This document shows positions 36,501 to 46,341 of a DNA stretch of 64,000 nt, piece by piece (the first letter of the stretch is position 1; each line of letters opens with the position of its first letter). The stretch is from Rhizophagus clarus (taxonomy: Eukaryota; Glomeromycota; Glomeromycetes; Glomerales; Glomeraceae). The stretch is from assembly GCA_015698045.1 (NCBI GenBank), contig BLAL01000040.1, positions 1,280,501 to 1,344,500 on the forward strand. The letters are read 5' to 3'. The translations under genes were made by a program, and so were the position numbers. The notes under the pieces are model-generated. The model was not told where the DNA came from. It saw only the letters and a list, made by a program, of their open reading frames with translations, and ran no database searches.

Positions 36501-36553
36501 TTGAGAATGCTAACCCAATTTCCTTTTATGTGCTGTGGTCACGATGTAATTTT
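33540..36553. mobile_element. 3-kb inverted repeat element with subterminal repeats
   Basis: The left edge ATCGTGATCGCAGCACATAA (about 33,545) matches the inverted right edge ATCGTGACCACAGCACATAA (about 36,545). Inside, phrases such as CAGGACATAAACGGAAATTT in one orientation (left, 33,640-33,900) and its complement (right, 34,780-36,550) recur many times. Two direct copies of a 600-700-bp block (about 34,700-35,220 and 35,330-35,810) and a third partial copy (to about 36,200) make up the right side. There is no transposase. No target duplication was identified. The family is unknown. Confidence 0.5.
34180..34450 (-). other. Small gene-like spliced piece inside the repeat element
   Basis: On the minus strand, ATG at about 34,440 begins MSSPKPSREE, followed by a GTATAA donor, a pyrimidine-poor intron and a CATATATAG acceptor. 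The stretch after that has mixed codon use (for example ISLDDLIKKQIRSNDFLQTN in one frame) but ends at stops within about 40 codons. It stands out from its A/T-rich host repeat by composition. It may be a captured gene fragment. I do not recognise it. Confidence 0.25.
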
Positions 36554-36704
36554 TTCTTAATATTAGGAGAAATCTCTATAAATAAATAAAGATGATGCTG
36601 TATTCGTTTCGTCAGGAATCACCAATTTCTTTACGTGACGAATCACCTATTTCTTTACGTTGCTACTAGCACAATACTGATAAGTACCATCTTGTTTGTT
36701 TATC

Positions 36705-38275
36705 ATGACTAAACGCAGAGGAGTAACAGAAAAAGGTAATAATATTATATTTTTGATTTAAAATTTATATAGTAATTGCGCCTAATACTATTATAATGAT
36801 ACCTAAAAGACAAGGCAACAAAAGCTGCAAAGACTACAAAAACTATTCGTACATATATTGCCAACTCTTCACGTGATTATAATAAGGAAAGAGATGAAAG
36901 AAGAGAGGAAGGAAGTGAACATGAACAAGATAATTTACATGGACAAGATGTAGATATTGGAAAAGGTAATAATAGACAAGATGATGATATTGAAAGAATT
37001 ATTTTGGGTAAATACGTTATAATAATTGTTTTATTATTCAATTGAAATGATATTTCTGTAAATTTATTTAAAACTAAATTTACTTCGTTATAATGAAGAT
37101 ATGCTTCCAGAGCAAGAAGAAAGAAATATTGAAAAAGAAAGAAGAGAAAATGAGAAGAAAGAGATGGAGAGGAGAGATAAAGAGAGAAGAGAGAAAGAAA
37201 GAAGAGAGAAAGAGAGAAGAGAGAAAGAGAGAAGAGAGAAAGAGAGAAGAGAGAGGGATAGGAGAGAGAAAGATAAAGAACAAGAAGAAAATGAAAATGA
37301 TGAAAGCGATAAAAACATAAAATCTGAACATAATTAATGAATATAATTTTATTCTCATTTAATATTACTTTTAGAAAGTGAAGAAGAAATTCTGATTCAA
37401 TTTGGCGCAATGACCAATCAATTGCAAATTTGCAATTGGTTGGTCTTATATCCAAGTGTACTACATCTGGCAAACAAAATGCTTAATGCCTTGATGAAGC
37501 AGCTATCAACAAATTTGCCACTAACTACCTCGACTTCGTCACCATCTGACAACGTAAAATCCATTTCTTATTTTGGTTGTTACATTCTTACCAATTAAGA
37601 ACAATCGTTATTATACAGAATTACTGATGTATTATGTATTATTGATATTATTACTGTTTAGGATAATTATCGTCTTATTGACGAAGAAATGAAATGCCTT
37701 TTTTTGCGAACTAGAAATCCACCCGATCATGCGTTTGATAAAATAACACAAAAAATTTTTGGGCATGATGCTTATCAAAGCGTGGTGAAGTTAATTAACG
37801 AACGATATCATAAATCATTTTCCGACTATCGATATCAATTGAAAAATGTACTTTCAACATTAGTAAAAGAATTTCGACAAATTGTAGAAAGGTGATCGAT
37901 ACGTTCATATCATTATGTTGTTGTTTTATTATAATGATTTAATAATTTAAATTTTTTTTCTATTAAAGTGGATATACGGAAAGTTCAGATCCTACTGACG
38001 AGAAAGTAAACAATTTCATATCATGTGAGGTGGTTTTAAAGAGAAGCTTAAGCTGATACGTTTCAGCCATCAATTTTACAAAATTATCAGAAACTTCACT
38101 AGATAAATTAATAGAATTCTCCAGAAAATGCTTTAAAATAGTCTGGGTTGAAACTGAAAGCGCAAATATCAAAGAAAAGGTTAAGAAGTTAGATGTTATT
38201 ACAGAAGATCTAGAAATTCCTTCCTGTAGCAGAAGAAACATTGCTAGCTCTTTAAAACTCCATCTTTTTTCATAA
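36705..38275 (+). CDS. Multi-exon hypothetical protein with ER/K helix, probably broken
   Basis: Exon 1 (36,705-36,735) begins MTKRRGVTEK. Exon 2 (36,810-37,007) follows in phase, with DKATKAAKTTKTIRTYIANS and acidic, basic and Q-rich stretches. Exon 3 (37,099-37,337) encodes EERNIEKERRENEKKEMERR and then repeats of ERREK, a pattern that forms a stable single alpha-helix. It ends in EENENDESDKN and TAA. Possible later exons at about 37,376-37,560 (FGAMTNQLQICNWLVLYPSV), 37,662-37,891 (MKCLFLRTRNPPDHAFDKIT, KLINERYHKSFSDYRYQLKN) and 37,969-38,275 (SGYTESSDPTDEKVNNFISC) join in phase with each other in part. One stop lies in the last. I found no donor after exon 3, so the gene is either two genes or has lost a splice site. 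Family unknown. Confidence 0.4.
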
Positions 38276-38575
38276 ATACAGTACATATCACATAAAAGAC
38301 TGTGATAACATTGATATGTTTTTTATTCCTTTATGATAATAAAGATTACAATATATCATAGCGCCACCACTCTGCTAATAATTCATGTGACCTGATTTTG
38401 CATTGTACGTAGATTTTATTGATTTTTATTGTGCCGCGTTAACCATCTCTTTTTCTTTCCAACTTGTTTACCATTTTTCGAAGCGAAATATAAAACCACA
38501 TAGACTATAATAAATATTTTTATTTAATATTTTATTTAGTTAAATAACTAGTATAGCGTTTTAATCTTAGATAAT
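38276..38575. other. Spacer between hypothetical gene and mariner relic
   Basis: A/T-rich, no gene recognised. It could hold unrecognisable N-terminal parts of the Tc1/mariner element that follows. Confidence 0.35.
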
Positions 38576-38578
38576 GTA

Positions 38579-38897
38579 TCTATACATAAAAGTCAGCGTT
38601 TGCAGAATATTTGTGAGAAGAAAGGAATACGACTTGAGTTTTTGCCATCTTATTCTCCTGATTATAATCCCGTAAGAATTTAATCTTCTATTATTTAAAA
38701 ATTTATTGCTTACAGATCAAGCAAGCATTTTTTTATATTAAAAATTTTTTACGACAACATCGTAATTGGGTAGAATCTGTAGAAAATCCAGTAGACGCGT
38801 TAAATTTCAGTTGTATAACAATTGGTAAAAATTTTGCTAAGGCGTGCTTTGAACATCTGGATATTTATAAATTAAAATTAAATGTCAAAATTATTTG
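38579..38897 (+). pseudogene. Tc1/mariner (DD34E-type) transposase, C-terminal piece
   Basis: The piece reads DNVSIHKSQRLQNICEKKGI, then RLEFLPSYSPDYNP. After a GTAAGA...TTACAG intron-like gap (about 38,669-38,715) it continues IKQAFFYIKNFLRQHRNWVE and ends LDIYKLKLNVKII before TGA. DN-x-SIH and SPDYNP followed by a residue 34 positions after the Asp are the second and third catalytic landmarks of Tc1/mariner and IS630 transposases. The third catalytic residue should be Glu (NPIE) but is Lys here (NPIK), so the enzyme would be inactive. The first catalytic Asp and the DNA-binding part were not found. No terminal repeats were seen. Confidence 0.65.
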
Positions 38898-38899
38898 AA

Positions 38900-39338
38900 C
38901 TTCAAAATTTATTGCTGAATAAAAGGAATTTATTATACAAATTAATAATTTTACTGAACTAAAAGTTATTGATCAGCATTTTTATAGTAAAAACAAACAA
39001 TCTTAACAGAAACCTTAGATTTTTAAACAGCCATCAAATTACTGACTTCCATATTGAACAATTTTTTTTTATATTTTCTGCAATATGAATTTAACATTAT
39101 CATCATATCAATTTAGCATTCAAGATAATATTCAAAAAATGTCTTAATAAATTTTATTTAGTACCAGTGTGATTGATAAAATGCATTATTATTTATTATT
39201 ATTATAAAAAATATCAAAACAAAAAAAGAACATGCCACCAGACAAACCAGAAAAAAAACCCACCACCAGGCGGACCAAACAAACTACATAGAATAAAAAA
39301 TTCATCACCAAGGCGACCAGAAATGAATTAAAAAAAAC
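38900..39338. other. Intergenic, no gene
   Basis: A/T-rich sequence downstream of both the mariner relic (plus) and the zinc-knuckle gene (minus). I see nothing else in it. Confidence 0.4.
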
Positions 39339-40188
39339 CTATTTCTCAATTCTTCCAAAAAATTTGATTAAATTGGCCGGCTTTAAAAAATTCTTTTTAA
39401 ATGGAATAGGTACCTTTTCACCTCTTCGTAAATGGCAATCTTTTGACTTGTGCAGACTGATCCAACATTTGCAGCATTTTCCCTGGTAATTTTGCTGAAT
39501 ATTCAGGCAGGTATTAAGACCATGCTCGTAATATTCACATAAGTAACACAGATCTTTATATGAGCCGATAGGCGCAATCCAATTTGTCCTGCTAGATAAA
39601 ACGATTCCCTCCGACATGCATATAAAATTTAAATTTGAACCAGGAGCCAGGTTCAAAAAAATTGGCGGATTTGAGGAAATTGGGAAGATCGAGGAAATTG
39701 GTGAGATCAATGAAATTAAAGTCGTTAAGGGAGTTATTGATGATGAGGTTACTGAAGAGTCTAAGGGTAGCAAAGAGCTTAAAGATGAAATTGAATCTGA
39801 CAAGGATCTGTATGTTGAGACTGGAGGAGAAGGAGAGACAATAGCAGAGACATTAAGAGGAGAAGTAGAGACAATAGGAGAAGAGATAGTAGATGAAGCA
39901 GCGGTAAGTCGTTCTTATATTGTTAGTCAATATCAAAACATACAGTATCAGCAACCTGATAGAGCCATATACAGCATCAATGCACCCAAAAAAACATAGT
40001 GTTAACTTACCTTGGAGTATTGTAATTAACATTTGAATTGTACTAGAATTATTCTTTATTGTTATAGAATGATTAACAGATATACTTAATATATCTTTAA
40101 TCGCGTTTGGGTTATCAATTATATAAAAATCATCGCTAATTTCATTATTATTGTCGATAATAGTAGTGTTATCAATGTTATTGGGCAT
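39339..40188 (-). CDS. Two-exon protein with two CCHC zinc knuckles
   Basis: Exon 1 (40,011-40,188) starts MPNNIDNTTIIDNNNEISDD and ends at a GTAAGT donor. Exon 2 (39,339-39,820) follows a CTCCTCCAG acceptor in phase. The joined 660 bp make 219 residues. The middle is rich in S, I, L and P (SSLSSLLPLDSSVTSSSI and ISLISPISSIFPISSNPP). The end has two C-x2-C-x4-H-x4-C knuckles, CYLCEYYEHGLNTC and CCKCWISLHKSKDC, which in other proteins bind single-stranded RNA or DNA. Such knuckles occur both in host RNA-binding proteins and in retroelement-derived proteins, and I cannot tell which applies. The 127-codon plus-strand frame over exon 2 is a shadow. Confidence 0.5.
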
Positions 40189-40910
40189 ATTAAAATTAAG
40201 ACACGTTATTTTAAAAAGGAAGAGTATGAACTTTTTTTTTGATAAAACTTAAAGGTTTTTTCGGGTAGGAGGAGAAAATTCTTTTTTTTTTTGATAAAAC
40301 AAAGTTTCTTTTGGGTAGGAGGAGAAAATTTTTTTTTTTAATCATATTTATTTAAAAAAAAAGGACGTGGGAATAAGATTTTTTCTAAAATTTTTATTTC
40401 TTTTTTTTTTTAAAAAAAAATAGGAACGTGAAAATAAGTTATTAAGGGAAATCGTTATAAACCTTTATTTTTCTTGAAAAATTAGGGGTATTTATATACA
40501 ACTAGCGAAGTGTTGGGCCTATCCTAAATGAGAAACATCATTCAAAAATCTCAGTACGGAATTGCTAAGTTTATTCTAAACAAGGCTTATCCTAGCACTG
40601 AGATGTTCCTGTTTAGTTATCTAATTACGGATACCTTTTTATTTGAAAAGTTGTCGTCAATATTTGTTTAGTCACACACCATCAATTAAATTAATATACA
40701 TTAGTAATCTGCGCTGGAAAGACAACTAAAAAATAAATTCTTTTATATCAATATACATTATACATGACTTGCCGACCAATTATTCTATTAAATACCTAGG
40801 AAAGCGCCAGTGAGAAATTTGCACAACCACAAACTATAGCTTTACACAAAGCGATGATTGATGGTGAAATAAATATAGCCATATAATAAGTAAATCAATG
40901 GCACAATAAA
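40189..40910. other. Upstream region of the zinc-knuckle gene
   Basis: A direct repeat of about 60 bp ending GGGTAGGAGGAGAAAATT occurs twice (about 40,215-40,275 and 40,278-40,330), followed by a second pair holding AGGACGTGGGAATAAG and AGGAACGTGAAAATAAG. On the minus strand a TATATAAATA box lies at about 40,488-40,498, some 300 bp upstream of the ATG at 40,188. The remainder to 40,910 is unrecognised sequence that was split by transposon element 1. Confidence 0.4.
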
Positions 40911-43900
40911 AGGACCGGGAAAACTTCTAATAGAGGTCACCGGAAAAATATAGAAAAATCATATGATTGCGAACCACATGACTTTACTAATTATGCAAAC
41001 CAAAATTACGGTAAGTATGAAAAATACAAGATATTCGAATCATAAAATTACGGGGAGATATTTTATTTTTAATTATTAAAACTTCCCTTTATTTCATAAA
41101 ATATTACATTTTAGCAAAAAAAAATTACAAATTTAATATCAAAAATTGTTATTTATGAAAAATCTTTGCTAGATTTGATGTCATTTCTGGTGTTTTAAAA
41201 TGCTGAAAAATTTCCAAACTTTCTTTTGTTAAAGTATAAAAAGAACCTTGAGAAACAAAAGATGGTGAATTAAAGTAATATAAAACTTCTTTAGCTGGAA
41301 CGTGGGCAAATAATTTTCCTCCTGCCTCGCATGTATTTGTCCAAAGATTGTTATAAACATTCAGGTAAATATTAACTGAAATATATGATAAATAATCCAA
41401 AAAATTCGCCTTTTCTATCCAAGCATGTCGTTGACCTCGCTTTTCATACATTGAGATAATTTGAGCAATACAAAGTTTATTGTCTGAATAAATGATCAAA
41501 TATCCACCCGAAATTAGATTATGAATATCAGATACATTTGCATCAATAATATTGTGCACTTAAAAGAAAAAATAATCACTTAAATATTTTAGCTTTAAAC
41601 ATAATTGAATTTTACGATGGCAATAAAAGAAATATTTACCATTAGTTCCAACAGCTATTGGAATAGTTGCAAGTCGTTTACGTCCTTCCCAACGTTCTTT
41701 TCGTCGATTTCTGCAATTTTCTTGAACATTTAAATCAATTGTTAATTCAGTAATTAATCGATTAGCATTATTAAGATTGAGTAAACCAGATTTTTCAGTT
41801 GTTTCAGATGTTTCGGGTTGTGCTTGTTTGTTGAAGGCACTTTTTGAATGTCGTGTAAAGGCATCATGATTTTTTCGAGTATCAATTATAACTTTATAAT
41901 TTACAAATCCTTCAGGTGTAAATAGTAGATCAAACTTTTCAAATTGCTTTTGGTGAACTGGTTTTTGACTAAGAATGTAATGCAAATCAGGAAAAGTTAC
42001 CAACGAAATATTTGTTGCTTCATTTTCATTCCCCATATTTGACTCATCATCTGATTCATCCAACAAGAGCCGAGAAACCTCAAATGCAGCAGTTCCAATA
42101 TTCTCAATTTCTTTTTGCGGTTCAATGGATTCTAAAATAAAAATTTGAATTAAAAAGTTGAAAATCATTAATAAATATCAAAATAATTTTTATACCGGCT
42201 AAATTTTGACATTGTTCATCATCTTGTTCATCATCATCAATTATTTCTAAGTTACTCTGATCATCTGATGAATGTTCATCGCGACGAATAAGTTGTTGCA
42301 TTGAAGGCGCCGTCCGATTATCAATTTGAAGATATTCTGCAAATGACATCGCTTCACTATGTCCAATGCGAATTGCTTCTTTAAAATCATCTTCAGATGG
42401 CCAAGTACGTAAACATTCAATAGTTTCATGGGAAAGAGAAGTACCATCAATATCAAATACATAACCTAAATATACAAAATTTGTGAATTTTTTGTTAAAT
42501 ATATTTTAATTAATATAACAAATTCTTACCTCCAGCTGATGTTCGATCCCTTGATGTATTAATCAGTCCAGCACGTGAAATTTTATCTCGATACATTACA
42601 CGTTTTTGAATTTTATAAAATTCATAAAAGTTAAAATCAGCTATTACTTGACGAGATATACCAAATATGTGTTCAAGAGCCTCAGTTCCATGTTCCCATA
42701 AAAATAAGGGGTAGTGAGGATAGTATTCTCGATGAATCATAATAAGCATTATCAAAGATTCTGCCATACTAATAAAAATCTCAAAACTTTGCATAGATAT
42801 AATACTGTGTTGCATATTATACCATTTTGATGAATGAATACTGCCACAACGTTGAATATAATCTTTCCATACTTTAAGAAAAAAAAATGCACGCATAACC
42901 ATCCTAATTCTTGCCTTATGATCGATTTTTCGATTAAGATATGCATCACATAATTCTCCTGATAATCAAATAATTAATTATTGCAATAAATAATTTCATT
43001 GTTTAAATATAAGACAACTTGACTTACCAAGAACAAATAAGTAAATAAAAAGTCCGATCATATCAGAAGGAACATTTTCTGCTTGAATGATTTGTAATAG
43101 ATTATCTGAATGAAACATCCGATACGCCGCACCGTCATCTTGTTTATCGACATTAAGAACATCACGTTTCAATAAAGTATGTTTATCTTGATGTGCTAGT
43201 AGATACAGTTGATCATATCGTACAGTATCTATTCCTAATGAAAGATGTCTTGCTCCAGTAAATAATTGATTCCTTGCTGTTTTCTTAGCATGCTTCGGGT
43301 CTTGGACACGAACCAACGGTCTTCCATGTATAACTGGTACTTTAAAATGTACATTGTAAAATGGATCATCAAATGTAAAATATGTTGACGATGAATTCAT
43401 AATTTTTGTTTGAGCATTAAATTCTGATCTCGCACCATCAGCACCCATACTAAGAATATTTAAGTTATTTTGGCGTGCAAAATCTAATACAGTACAGAGG
43501 ATATTAAAAATTTGTTCTGCAGATTCATCACCTTTTGTAGGTAAGATAGCAATCACTATTGGAGGTATTTTTCCAATTGGAATCTAAATATAATAAACAT
43601 TAAAATAATGCAAACACTGAAACCTTACTAATTAAAAAAAAGTTTAAAAAAAAATACCTTAAGAACAATAACCCGAACTTGTGTTGCAAGTGCATTATTT
43701 TCATAAATATTACGAATTTTTTCATGTATATCATTAATATCAGAAACTGATACTTCACTTGAAGGTAAAGTAGATCCCGTAATGTAACCAAGTTCTTGAG
43801 AATAAACTAATTTAGAACGGATCTTTGTACAATCAGTCATTAATAAAATTGGCCCTTCCCACTTCAATTCTTTTGCTATGCAAGCAAATTTTGTCACATT

Positions 43901-45511
43901 ATCTAGAACTAAATTAGGATCTGTAATTAACTCTGTATTTGAGGCACGTATTTGACTGAACAAATTTTTATAAATTAAATGTATAAATAATTGTAATAAT
44001 ATTTCAAATAACAAAGAGATAATAAATATATGCATAAATACCGAATTCTTTGAATAGACATTCCACCTAATTCTTTACGAAAAACTTCATATTCACGACT
44101 ACTTTCAGATAACAAACTAAAGAAATGTGTAAGGTGCTCAGAATATCGCAAGCCTTTCATACTAATACCTGCTTCCTCTTTTGTCTTAATTTGTAACATT
44201 AGAGAAGCCAACTCTGTAAATGTTTTTTCACCATTAAAAGCACCATTCATTCCCATTTGAGCTAAAGAAGCCCACATTGCAGAATCATTGTTATTGGTAA
44301 TTATACAAGTCCAAAGACTTCTAAGATTTTGATTTTTCATAAGACCAATCAAACGGGTATTAAAATAAAATTTTGGTATGAATTTGGTTGTCGATGGTGT
44401 TGCCCGTCTCTTTATACAAAAAAAGAAAATAAGTTTCAATTATTAACTAACGAAAAAACTTGGTAAACTTACAGATTTTAGTGCATCCTTTAATCTATTA
44501 TTCTTTTTCAAATCAATACATTCACCACATAAACCCGACAAATTTGTTGTCATAATTGTACACTTTGCACTTCGTATTACTCCTTCAAATTGATCTATTT
44601 TCCAGAGAGATGTTGCTTGTAGTGTTGTATTAAATTCTTGAATTTGATCTTTATTAAGTTTCTTACGAGAAAAAGGAATATCTTGAGGAAACTTCTCGGG
44701 AAAAAGTCTCTTTCCAGCCACTTCAGGCCTTTCTCCACCACCATAACCAGATGGAGTACCGGTAGCATAATTTGTGTACGAATCACCAAATAAACCAATA
44801 CAGGGTAAACATTCATGTGACTCAGTTTCTCCTTCTGAATCTTGATTTTGATCAAAGAAAAGATATAAGCTTTGCTGTTTGTCAGTACCAAGAATACAGT
44901 TTTTACTCTTAATGTGTCGTTCAAAATTTGTTGTTCTAAATGGACGATCTAGCCGAATTATCACTCCACATTTACAACGAACAGTTTTTTCATCAATAAT
45001 TTTATCAAAATTTTTTAAAGATCGAAAGCGAGCAATACGAGGGTCATTTAGTTTCTGACGAGTTGGTGGCATTGTAAAAAGAATAAAAAAAAAAGTACAT
45101 AACAGTAAAAAAAGGCTTAAAAGCTAAACGCGTCGCTAAATTTTATCTTACGTGTCTCCATTTTATTCAAACTGCTTACGAAATGTCAAATAATTAGACC
45201 AAATTAAGATAAATGAAATAACTTCTAATTTTGAAAAATGCCGCGATATCTCTTTATATATATATATATATATATATATATCTCACATGCATATGTTTGC
45301 GAACCATACTATATACGGTAACCTCCTTAATTTATTAAGGTTTGCGAATCATCTAGTAACGGTGACATAAATCAGCATGAACCACAAAATACTGTGACTT
45401 CGCACTATATCATATGAATGCGAATCATGTAAATCCGATGACATTTTTTTAAATTCTATAAGGTTCCGAACCAATATTTCCGGTGACCTCTATTAGAAGT
45501 TTTCCCGGTCC
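40911..45511 (-). mobile_element. Complete DNA transposon, element 1 (8-bp TSD, possibly P-like)
   Basis: Both ends begin AGGACCGGGAAAACTTCTAA and stay identical for 36 bp (to CACCGGAAA). They are flanked by the perfect 8-bp direct repeat ACAATAAA (40,903-40,910 and 45,512-45,519). The 4,601-bp interior holds one gene on the minus strand, uninterrupted over eight exons, plus a (TA)n run at 45,255-45,281 in the 5' untranslated part. Subterminal GCGAACCA/TGGTTCGC-like motifs near both ends could be transposase binding sites. Perfect ends, a perfect duplication and an open gene suggest recent insertion. An 8-bp duplication is usual for hAT and P elements, and the catalytic layout favours a P/THAP9-like type, which is an inference. 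Confidence 0.85.
41149..45072 (-). CDS. Intact eight-exon transposase of element 1 (1,140 aa)
   Basis: The exons are 44,473-45,072, 44,042-44,409, 43,658-43,955, 43,028-43,583, 42,530-42,958, 42,196-42,465, 41,640-42,131 and 41,149-41,558. They are joined by GT-AG introns of 63-86 bp, and the total of 3,423 bp is exactly 1,141 codons. Residues about 30-60 hold a C-x-C...H-x5-C finger (CKCGVIIRLDRPF, HIKSKNC), probably DNA-binding. Candidate catalytic points are ILLMTDCTKIR (Asp about 363), LSMGADGARSE (about 470), VQDPKHAKKTARN (about 516) and WEHGTEALEHIFGISR (Glu about 700). Their order resembles the D-H-x2-K-x2-RN and LE-x2-F-x2-R signatures of P-element/THAP9 transposases. An acidic stretch (SSDDQSNLEIIDDDEQDDEQ) lies near 820. 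I see no stop or frame change, so it could be active. Confidence 0.8.
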
Positions 45512-45519
45512 TACAATAA

Positions 45520-46337
45520 AACACAGCCTTAGATAGAAATAAAAAAGCATAATAATTAGAAAAAAAACAGAAAAAAAGATCTCTTTTTTGTAAATACCAG
45601 CCAGTTTAATTAGTACAGTATAACCTGTTCTTTACGCCAAGTACAAACAATTTATCCAAATGAGATTAAATGATAATCTCAGTGCAAAACTGTGATTTTT
45701 ATTGGTTTACAGAATTTGGTAAATATGCAATATGCACATGTGTAATTAGCTAATTAGGAATTTAAAGCAATGCTACGATCATTTGACCAGAAGTTTTATA
45801 CAGTATATGCGCATAAGACCAGTTCAAGAATACCAAGTCATCGAAGGAAAGGGAAATGGATGCTTTCTTGGATAAGGCGCATAAGAAAAAGCATCAGTGA
45901 TGAAATGAGAGAAGAGAAGCTTCAGCATGAATCATCTACTCAGATATTTCTAACTCGCAGAACTGTTGCCACTTTCTTTTTAAGATGTTCCTTTTCCATA
46001 CATGATTCCCATTCTTTGATTTCTACTTTGCTTCTTCCCTAGAGATCGGTTGAAACAGAACTGAAATAATCAATGTAGAGCGAGTTTGATAAAAATCAAT
46101 TGTAGAACAAGGGCTAATACATGAATTGCTTCATCCATACCGCCTGAAGATACCAAAACTATCTTGTTTCTAACTTTGGCTTAGTTCAAATCACTCGCTA
46201 TCCTAGGAATCATTCCTTTCAGTTCAGTGCTTTAAATAATCTCTTTTTCCCAAAGAATTTATTTTTCGTTCTCATTACTAACATATTTTGTATTCGTGTT
46301 TATATTAAAGTAAGTTGCTCTCTGTTTATAGGAAAGG
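45520..46337 (+). other. Remnant of a coding repeat between the two transposons
   Basis: A 90-codon frame (45,770-46,042) and pieces in other frames (for example MDAFLDKAHKKKHQ, and NHSFQFSALNNLFF near 46,210-46,250) look like parts of a dispersed coding repeat that was cut when element 1 inserted. The frame is broken and I cannot classify it. There is no supported gene. Confidence 0.3.
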
Positions 46338-46341
46338 TTAA

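Noticed and set aside
39616-39999. Plus-strand 127-codon frame rich in E, I, G and K with a GTAAGT site at about 39,903.
   Set aside because: It is antisense to the zinc-knuckle exon, whose CCHC motifs and splice phase are better evidence. Its charged repetitive look follows from the S/I/L-rich sequence on the other strand.
40470-40910. A possible solo LTR-like segment beginning TGTTGGGCC after a TATA-like box.
   Set aside because: I could not find a matching second copy, a clear end or a target duplication, so naming an LTR element is not supported.
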